From Candidatus Gottesmanbacteria bacterium (GTDB taxonomy: Bacteria > Patescibacteriota > Microgenomatia > 2-02-FULL-39-11), in NCBI GenBank assembly GCA_016218275.1, contig JACREK010000101.1, positions 1 to 5,364 on the forward strand: 5,364 nucleotides of DNA, read 5' to 3'. Shown here in pieces: positions 1-4,323 of the stretch. The position numbers and the translations under genes are program-made. Below the pieces are notes generated by a model that was not told where the DNA came from, ran no database searches, and saw nothing but the letters and a program-made list of their open reading frames with translations. The first letter of the stretch is position 1. Each line of letters starts with the position of its first letter.

Positions 1-1220
1 AAATCATTCAAAGTCACCAGAATCATCAGAGCAAGAAGGATAATCATGCCAAATTGATGGATATACCTCTCCCAATGAGTCTTAATTTTTTTGCCGGTTA
101 TCCCTTCTATCAGTACAAAAAGAAGCCTGCCGCCGTCAAGGGCTGGAAATGGTAAAATATTCACAATCGCCAAATTTAAAGATAGAAGTCCCAAGAGTTC
201 CAAAACCGCATTTTCTCCGGATCTTACCGCTGCTCCTGTCATCTGGGCAATGCCGATGGGCCCTGCCACATCTTTCCCTACCGGCTGAAAAGAAATAAGT
301 TTCCAAATGGTTTTTCCAATTCCCCAAACCAACTCTTTTGAAATAAAAAGAGATTCTTTCATACCCATAACCGGCGCTTGCCAGAATGGGTACTTTTTTT
401 CCTCATATCGGGAAATGACCACTCCCATCGGCCCTTCATCTTTGGGATAATCTTTTCTTGGTACAATTGCAATTCCAAGTTCTTGCCCTCCCCTTTCGAT
501 CACTAAAGTAACCTCCTCACCAAGATGCTTTTTTGTCGTTTCGATAAGCTGTTCTCCATTCTTTATTTCTGTTTCCTCCACCTGAATACTGTTCACTCCA
601 CCATCCGAGGAGCCCCTTACAGGATAAACCCTTCGGGTCACCTCGGAGGTGTCTTTATTTATCAAATCATCTCCTGTTTTAATTATCTTCTCATCACTTT
701 TGAACTTTGAACTTTGAACTTTGAACTTTTTAATGATGTCTTTTTCTTTCAAACCCGCTCTTTCTGCAGGCGAATTTGCCAGTATCTTTTCTATATGGAC
801 TCTATCTGTAGGCACCATTACACCTTGAGTAAAAATGTAGGAAATAACGGTAATTGCCAGAAGAAAATTCATTGCTACTCCGGCTACCAAAACAACTGTT
901 CTTTGCCAAACCGGCCTTGTGTAGAATGCTTTATTTTTAATCTCCAGATTAAATTTTTCTTTATTTTTGATTTTTGATTTCTGATTTTTGATTTCTTCCT
1001 CTCCTTCTTCCCCAAAAAGCTTTACAAACCCGCCGATGGGAAGCCAGTTGACAGAATAAGTCGTTTCTCCGCGCCTAATGCCAAAAATTTTGGGCGGCAG
1101 GCCAAAGCCGAATTCCTCCACCTTAATGCCCATTTTCTTGGCAGCCACAAAATGGCCGATTTCGTGAACCAGCACAAGGACAGAAAGTATAAGAAGGAAA
1201 ACCAAAGCGGTAAGAAACAT
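1..1220 (-). CDS. rseP: RseP-type site-2 (M50) intramembrane zinc metalloprotease, 3' end cut by window edge
   Basis: Reading from ATG 1220-1218 gives 406 uninterrupted codons running off the window edge. This family cleaves membrane-bound substrates such as anti-sigma factors and signal-peptide remnants within the inner membrane. The N-terminal hydrophobic helix carries the zinc site HEIGH (residues 19-23). It is followed by WLPIGGFVKLFG (59-70), a second hydrophobic segment (about 108-131), a PDZ domain (about 141-255, with NSPAERAGL at 149-157), and the C-terminal membrane part with NILPFPALDGGRLLF (354-368), where Asp362 is the third zinc ligand. The visible end, ILVTLND, matches where family members nearly finish, so only a few residues are missing. 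Two stretches look inserted: residues about 72-97 (lysine-rich) and about 166-209 (inside the PDZ), both encoded by repeat-like DNA. No strong ribosome site precedes the ATG, and a stop codon lies just upstream in frame. Identification is firm; the effect of the inserts is inference. Confidence 0.95.
   Translation of the reverse strand, partial: MFLTALVFLLILSVLVLVHEIGHFVAAKKMGIKVEEFGFGLPPKIFGIRRGETTYSVNWLPIGGFVKLFGEEGEEEIKNQKSKIKNKEKFNLEIKNKAFYTRPVWQRTVVLVAGVAMNFLLAITVISYIFTQGVMVPTDRVHIEKILANSPAERAGLKEKDIIKKFKVQSSKFKSDEKIIKTGDDLINKDTSEVTRRVYPVRGSSDGGVNSIQVEETEIKNGEQLIETTKKHLGEEVTLVIERGGQELGIAIVPRKDYPKDEGPMGVVISRYEEKKYPFWQAPVMGMKESLFISKELVWGIGKTIWKLISFQPVGKDVAGPIGIAQMTGAAVRSGENAVLELLGLLSLNLAIVNILPFPALDGGRLLFVLIEGITGKKIKTHWERYIHQFGMIILLALMILVTLND
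602..651. repeat. Palindrome-rich segment inside rseP PDZ coding sequence
   Basis: TCCGAGG (604-610) pairs with CCTCGGA (641-647). Alternative local hairpins are ACCC-TTC-GGGT (628-638) and CACCTC-G-GAGGTG (639-651). This GC-richer, structured DNA resembles an intergenic palindromic element, yet it is read in frame as rseP residues roughly 191-207, a region with no counterpart in ordinary RseP PDZ domains as I know them. It lies next to the heptamer array at 702-729. That it was inserted is an inference. Confidence 0.6.
702..729. repeat. Four exact tandem copies of heptamer GAACTTT within rseP
   Basis: Four perfect consecutive GAACTTT units are visible at 702-708, 709-715, 716-722 and 723-729. 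Because 7 is not a multiple of 3, successive units are read in different frames; on the coding strand they give lysine/serine-rich residues around 165-173 of RseP. The array sits at the point where the PDZ domain departs from the expected family pattern (after DIIKK). Confidence 0.9.
964..991. repeat. Four tandem heptamers of TTTTTGA type within rseP linker
   Basis: Units TTTTTGA, TTTTTGA, TTTCTGA and TTTTTGA lie at 964-970, 971-977, 978-984 and 985-991. On the coding strand they produce the Lys/Ile/Asn-rich residues around 77-86 of RseP, in the variable linker between the GGFVK segment and the AFYTRPVWQR segment. The same heptamer pattern, with TAA in place of TGA, occurs in noncoding DNA at 3789-3827. 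Confidence 0.85.
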
Positions 1221-1230
1221 GTTATCTTTA

Positions 1231-1369
1231 TGTCATCGCGAGTCACGATTAGATCGGGACGTGGCGATCCCCGATCTAGTCGGGGATTGCGGAGCTTGTC
1301 CCGAACTGTCATTAGAGATTGCTTCGCTCCGCTCGCAATGACAGTGAGGGATCTCTCCTCGCAATGACA
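1231..1369. repeat. Composite REP-like palindromic element between rseP and the DUF6909-like gene
   Basis: The left end TGTCATCGCGAG (1231-1242) is matched in inverted orientation by CTCGCAATGACA at 1358-1369 and again at 1332-1343, with one mismatch. Nested inside are a hairpin with arms ATCCCCGA (1267-1274) and TCGGGGAT (1280-1287), and a 41-bp unit with perfect 9-bp ends ACTGTCATT (1305-1313) and AATGACAGT (1337-1345). The inner unit resembles the TGTCATTGCGAG-type repeats seen in several bacterial phyla. The element ends 10 nt before the rseP start codon, so it occupies the rseP leader. No protein-coding sequence is seen in 1221-1436. Confidence 0.8.
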
Positions 1370-1424
1370 TCAATACTAATCTATTCTAATCAACTATATT
1401 CTGTAATTCAATCAGGAAAAAGGA

Positions 1425-1430
1425 TATAAT
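1425..1430 (+). promoter_or_regulatory. Perfect -10 box TATAAT 6 nt before the DUF6909-like start codon
   Basis: TATAAT at 1425-1430 is followed by six bases and then ATG at 1437. The usual spacing from a -10 box would put the transcription start at or next to the A of the ATG, which suggests a leaderless mRNA. No convincing -35 box is present: the best hexamer at 17-18 nt spacing matches TTGACA at only 2-3 of 6 positions. A purine run ending AGGA at 1421-1424 could instead be a ribosome site, but it is 12 nt from the ATG, which is long. Confidence 0.45.
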
Positions 1431-1436
1431 AAGCAC

Positions 1437-3092
1437 ATGCATCAGGGCAACACTACTTTCAATACCGAAGAAATTGAGATTCATATCCGGACTTACCGCT
1501 CGCTCCTTAAATCAACCGGCGAAGTAAGAATAAAACAGCTTGAAGATTCGCACCTGAACATGAACTCCATTCTTCAGGAAAAAGGGAAAACCGACGATGT
1601 TGACATTGCCGCTTTTATATATGTCCTTCTGCGGCTTCCTTTTTGCATGTCCAATGTCAAAAAGATAATCCTGGGACAATCAAACGACGTCTTTGCCAAG
1701 CATGGAATAAGAAATTTTTCCCGCTGGCAGGAAGTTGAAGCTCCCGGAAGGCGGCGCAAGATGTTTTATGACGGCAAAAATACGCTCGCCGTTTATATCG
1801 CTTCCGTCACCGATGTGGATGATTTAATTACTCTTCTGACTGCATTTCAGATTGAATGGAATAAGTTTCACAAAAGCTTAAAAGCGGCAAAAGATGTTGT
1901 GAAGGAAGCGGGAAAATTTATCGACAGGGAAGATATCGATAGAGTCAAAAATATCTGGGGAGAAGACTTCACCAGTTTTTTACAAGCGATAAAACACCGC
2001 AGTGCAGACTTTACCGTAAAACTTTTGTCTGGCTCTTATGTGGAATACGCCAAAGCCACCAAATATTGGTGGAAAAATATCGCCGCGAAAATTCCTTTTA
2101 TAAATTTTGGGAATCGCCCAATTTATTTTGTCTCCAGCAACACCCATTCCGTCACCAATCTTTTGACCAGATTTGCCCTTCAGGAAGAAAAGACTTTGCA
2201 AAACTTCCTCTACAAAAGCAAAGATACCAATCTCATCAGACTCTGGGAAGAGATTGAGATGGGCGATTTTCTGGCAAACCGCGAGAACTTTTTGTACTAT
2301 ATCGCCAAAAAATACGGCAGGACAAATCCCGAGTTTTTGAAAAGTAAAAAAGAGAAAGAGATACGCTTGGGGATTCACCATATACCGGCATTCCATTATC
2401 TGGATATTGATGCCCAGGTAATTGAAATAAAAAAACTTGCCGATATAGACCTTGACAAAAGACTGGGTATAACAACCGCTCATCTGAAAAAAAGCAATGC
2501 CCTGATTATAAATGTAGACTATCCTTTAGGCTGGGCGGCTTATCAGGTGTTGACTGAAATCGGCCAGAATGTAGCCAGTGTCCGCGGCATATACCTGATG
2601 GGAAAAGCGGCAACATTAAACGGCAAAGTAGGAGATATACTTCTGCCTACAACCGTCTTTGACCAGCATACGAAAAATATTTATGGTTTTAATAACAGCT
2701 TCAATTCTTTGGATTTTAAAGACATATTTGCCACCGGGGATGTGCTTGATGACCAGAAAACCATTGCTACCAAGGGTACTTTTTTGGAAAGCAAAGATCT
2801 GATAAAGCGGTGGTTTAGGCAAGGTTACACTATTATCGAGATGGAAACAGGACCCTACCTGAATGCTCTTTATGAATTTGTCTATTACAACAGATATATG
2901 GAAAATCAGTTTATAAACCTGACCAACACTCCCTTTGAACTGGGCATTGCCCATTATGCTTCCGATACCCCGTACAGCAAGGCGAAAAATTTAGGCGTAA
3001 GGAATCTAAGTTATGAAGGAGTGGAACCTACCTATGCCATCTCGCTTGCTATAATAAAGAAAATTGTTGAGAGGGAAACTAAAGAAAAATAA
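1437..3092 (+). CDS. DUF6909-like protein with C-terminal nucleoside-phosphorylase-like domain
   Basis: A complete 551-residue protein with no signal peptide or clear membrane segment, so probably cytosolic. The N-terminal half (about 1-225) is charged, mostly helical by appearance, and unrecognised. NTHSVTN (235-241) and the C-terminal half recall the bacterial DUF6909 family from memory. The C-terminal part has the layout of the PNP/UDP phosphorylase superfamily: MGKAATLNGKVGDILLPT (388-405), like the phosphate/ribose loop; IIEMETGPY (466-474), like the VEME ribose-binding motif (Met469, Glu470); and YASDTPYS (507-514), whose Asp510 matches the base-protonating aspartate. I infer binding or cleavage of a nucleoside or nucleotide, but no substrate can be named. 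It runs opposite to frr and rseP on either side and has a repeat element at each end. Start: ATG 1437, the first in frame with coding-like sequence, just after the TATAAT box. The gene is solid, the fold assignment likely, and the family name moderately certain. Confidence 0.8.
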   Translation: MHQGNTTFNTEEIEIHIRTYRSLLKSTGEVRIKQLEDSHLNMNSILQEKGKTDDVDIAAFIYVLLRLPFCMSNVKKIILGQSNDVFAKHGIRNFSRWQEVEAPGRRRKMFYDGKNTLAVYIASVTDVDDLITLLTAFQIEWNKFHKSLKAAKDVVKEAGKFIDREDIDRVKNIWGEDFTSFLQAIKHRSADFTVKLLSGSYVEYAKATKYWWKNIAAKIPFINFGNRPIYFVSSNTHSVTNLLTRFALQEEKTLQNFLYKSKDTNLIRLWEEIEMGDFLANRENFLYYIAKKYGRTNPEFLKSKKEKEIRLGIHHIPAFHYLDIDAQVIEIKKLADIDLDKRLGITTAHLKKSNALIINVDYPLGWAAYQVLTEIGQNVASVRGIYLMGKAATLNGKVGDILLPTTVFDQHTKNIYGFNNSFNSLDFKDIFATGDVLDDQKTIATKGTFLESKDLIKRWFRQGYTIIEMETGPYLNALYEFVYYNRYMENQFINLTNTPFELGIAHYASDTPYSKAKNLGVRNLSYEGVEPTYAISLAIIKKIVERETKEK

Positions 3093-3098
3093 ATCCTT

Positions 3099-3156
3099 TG
3101 TCATGCTGAATTTATTTCAGCATCTATAAAGATCCTGAAACGAGTTCAGGATGACA
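3099..3156. repeat. Double-hairpin palindromic element in the convergent gap, possible bidirectional terminator
   Basis: The 58-bp element begins TGTCAT and ends ATGACA. It contains two hairpins of identical geometry: ATGCTGAA/TTCAGCAT around TTTAT, and ATCCTGAA/TTCAGGAT around ACGAG, each an 8-bp stem with a 5-nt loop. It fills the 67-nt gap between the stop codons of the DUF6909-like gene (3090-3092) and frr (3160-3162). Neither side has a strong T-run, so a Rho-independent terminator role is only possible; by form it is a repeat-family element. Confidence 0.8.
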
Positions 3157-3159
3157 TAT

Positions 3160-3741
3160 TTAGATTGTATTCAGTTCCTGTTCTTTTTTCTCCCGCAGAA
3201 CTTCAATTTCTGTCATCATCTCATCTGTCAAGGTCTGTATCTCTTTTTCCAGTCTTTTTTTGTCATCTTCGGAAATTTCTTTGGCCTCAAATTTTCTTTT
3301 CAAATCGCTCATCACTTCATGCCTGACTTGCCGCACCATAATCCGGCCGCCTTCAAGTTTCGTATGAGCTAGCTTGATATATTCATCCCTTCTTTCTGCG
3401 GTTAAAGGAGGAATACTGATCCTGATTATATGCCCGTCAACTGAGGCAGAAAAGCCTAAGTTTGCACTATTTATTCCTCTCTCAATATCGCGTATAACAG
3501 ATGGGTCAAAAGGAGCAATCAGAAGCATCCGCGCTCCATCGGTAGTAATCGTTGCCATCTCTTTAACTTTGAGATGCTGGGTATTGTCATAAGCTGTAAT
3601 AACTATATTCTCCACCAGTGCCGGTGTAGCCCGACCGGTCCTGATAGTTGCCAAATCTTCCTGCAACATGTGTATTGCCCGCATCATTTTTTCTTTAACA
3701 AGGGCTAAAATCTGCTGATCCATCAGCAAATAGAATAACAT
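3160..3741 (-). CDS. frr: Ribosome recycling factor
   Basis: RRF acts in the cytosol with EF-G to split the post-termination ribosome complex so that subunits can be reused. The 193 residues cover the whole family: a helical start, IRTGRATPALVENI (33-46), the beta domain (about 46-112), DGHIIRISIPPLTAERR (102-118) and the long C-terminal helices with ISEDDKKRLEKEIQTLTDE (156-174). Usual family length is about 185. Two starts are possible. ATG 3741 has a modest purine stretch (AGAGAA) about 8 nt upstream; ATG 3723 gives 187 residues beginning MDQQI, closer to the usual length, but with no visible ribosome site. frr commonly lies in a cluster with pyrH, uppS, cdsA, dxr and rseP; here rseP follows on the same strand after an intervening opposite-strand gene. 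No defect is seen. Confidence 0.97.
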   Translation of the reverse strand: MLFYLLMDQQILALVKEKMMRAIHMLQEDLATIRTGRATPALVENIVITAYDNTQHLKVKEMATITTDGARMLLIAPFDPSVIRDIERGINSANLGFSASVDGHIIRISIPPLTAERRDEYIKLAHTKLEGGRIMVRQVRHEVMSDLKRKFEAKEISEDDKKRLEKEIQTLTDEMMTEIEVLREKKEQELNTI

Positions 3742-3788
3742 ACTTTATTCTCTAAACTCAATACCGTATACTAAATATAACGAAATAA

Positions 3789-3827
3789 TTTTTAATTTCT
3801 AATTTTAAATTTTTAATCAATTTCTAA
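3789..3827. repeat. AT-rich heptamer array (TTTTTAA/TTTCTAA) upstream of frr
   Basis: Consecutive units TTTTTAA (3789-3795), TTTCTAA (3796-3802), TTTTAAA (3803-3809) and TTTTTAA (3810-3816) are followed by TCAA and another TTTCTAA (3821-3827). The period and sequence match the array inside rseP at 964-991, apart from A/G at position 6. Such arrays recall the heptanucleotide STRR repeats of cyanobacteria in form only. It lies on the upstream side of frr and may overlap its promoter region. Confidence 0.75.
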
Positions 3828-3842
3828 GGAGTTAGAAGTCAA

Positions 3843-3858
3843 TAATCAAATTTGATTA
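3843..3858. repeat. 16-bp perfect palindrome TAATCAAATTTGATTA
   Basis: The sequence equals its own reverse complement over 16 bp with no spacer. It lies between the heptamer array and the REP-like element, one base before TGTCATTCC. It could be a dimeric-regulator operator for frr or the GIY-YIG gene, or a chance product of AT-rich DNA; no second copy is seen here. Confidence 0.4.
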
Positions 3859-3859
3859 C

Positions 3860-3901
3860 TGTCATTCCGAGTGAAACGAGGAATCTCTCGCGAATGCGAG
3901 A
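3860..3901 (+). repeat. REP-like element, left copy, immediately before the GIY-YIG gene
   Basis: This begins TGTCATTCCGAG (3860-3871). ATTCC (3864-3868) can pair with GGAAT (3880-3884 region), and a second hairpin TCTCGC-GAAT-GCGAGA occupies 3886-3901. It aligns almost base for base with 4198-4239 on the other side of the gene, in the same orientation. It ends 3 nt before the GIY-YIG start codon, so it forms most of the gene's leader. Confidence 0.85.
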
Positions 3902-3904
3902 AAA

Positions 3905-4183
3905 ATGAGTAAGAATTATTATGTATATATAGCTACAAATAGATCTCATACTTTGTATATAGGAATAACTAATAATCCAGTAAGAAGAATGTGGGAACAT
4001 AAAAATAAGTTAATTGATGGATTTACGAGAAAATATAATATTGACAAACTAATCTATATCGAAGAATACCAAGATATAAATCAAGCATTAGCAAGAGAAA
4101 AGCAGATAAAATCTTGGTCAAGAAGGAAAAAAATAAATTTGATTAAAGCAGCGAATCCTAAATTCGAAGAATTAATAATATAA
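3905..4183 (+). CDS. Small GIY-YIG endonuclease-domain protein (UPF0213/YhbQ-like)
   Basis: A single-domain 92-residue protein. The GIY element is YVY (6-8), the YIG element is YIG (18-20), the expected arginine is Arg27 in NPVRRMWEHK (24-33), and the catalytic metal-binding glutamate is Glu65 in LAREKQIKSW (62-71). It ends with the family's typical NPKFEEL (84-90). Family members are cytosolic DNA-binding nucleases that nick or cut DNA; the natural role of stand-alone forms like this is poorly known. All key residues are present, so it is probably active. The reading frame is blocked by a stop at 3872-3874 with no other start before ATG 3905, which fixes the start. GC is about 25% by hand count, well below the roughly 43% sampled in the gene downstream, suggesting separate ancestry. 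REP-like repeats lie 3 nt before the gene and 14 nt after it. Confidence 0.9.
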   Translation: MSKNYYVYIATNRSHTLYIGITNNPVRRMWEHKNKLIDGFTRKYNIDKLIYIEEYQDINQALAREKQIKSWSRRKKINLIKAANPKFEELII

Positions 4184-4197
4184 ATCTCGAATGGGCT

Positions 4198-4295
4198 TGT
4201 CATTCCGAGCATAGCGAGGAATCTCTGGCGAATGCCAGATAGGGCGCCTATTCAGGCGAGATCCCTCGCCCGCAGGAGCCGGGCTCGGGATGACA
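4198..4295 (+). repeat. REP-like element, right copy, full length with inverted ends
   Basis: The left end TGTCATTCCGAGC (4198-4210) is mirrored by GCTCGGGATGACA (4283-4295) with one mismatch. Internal hairpins are TCTGGC-GAAT-GCCAGA (4224-4239) and CGCCT-ATTC-AGGCG (4245-4258); the two loops are reverse complements. ATCCC (4261-4265) also pairs with GGGAT (4287-4291). Its first 42 bases repeat 3860-3901. A partial extra right end, TTCGGGATGACA, follows at 4303-4314, leaving 9 nt before the next start codon. Confidence 0.85.
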
Positions 4296-4323
4296 TCTTC
4301 CGTTCGGGATGACAAATTATCCT

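Larger units (their letters stand above)
3860..4295 (+). mobile_element. Candidate mobile unit: GIY-YIG nuclease gene bracketed by REP-like ends
   Basis: The unit opens with TGTCATTCCGAG (3860-3871) and closes with CTCGGGATGACA (4284-4295), inverted repeats matching at 11 of 12 positions. Between them lie only the AT-rich nuclease gene and the two structured repeat copies. The arrangement parallels RAYT transposase genes bracketed by REP sequences in other bacteria, with a GIY-YIG nuclease in place of the Y1 transposase. No target-site duplication can be confirmed, and mobility is inference. Confidence 0.35.

Noticed and set aside
702..991. Tandem arrays as a CRISPR or a frameshifted gene
   Set aside because: The 7-bp units have no spacers, and the rseP frame stays open through both arrays, so neither a CRISPR nor a pseudogene call is supported.
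1267..1287. GC-rich hairpin as a Rho-independent terminator
   Set aside because: No T-run follows on either strand and both flanking genes start here rather than end, so it is better explained as part of the REP-like element.
1022..1312. Minus-strand open frame of 96 codons over the rseP start
   Set aside because: It is an out-of-frame shadow; the other frame carries the HEIGH and GGFVK motifs of RseP.
1980..2483. Minus-strand open frame of 167 codons
   Set aside because: It lies antisense within the DUF6909-like gene, shows no recognisable motif, and the sense frame carries the conserved motifs.
3826..3831. Good ribosome-binding sequence AAGGAG
   Set aside because: No start codon opens a reading frame at suitable distance; the next plausible ATG is 3905, more than 70 nt away.
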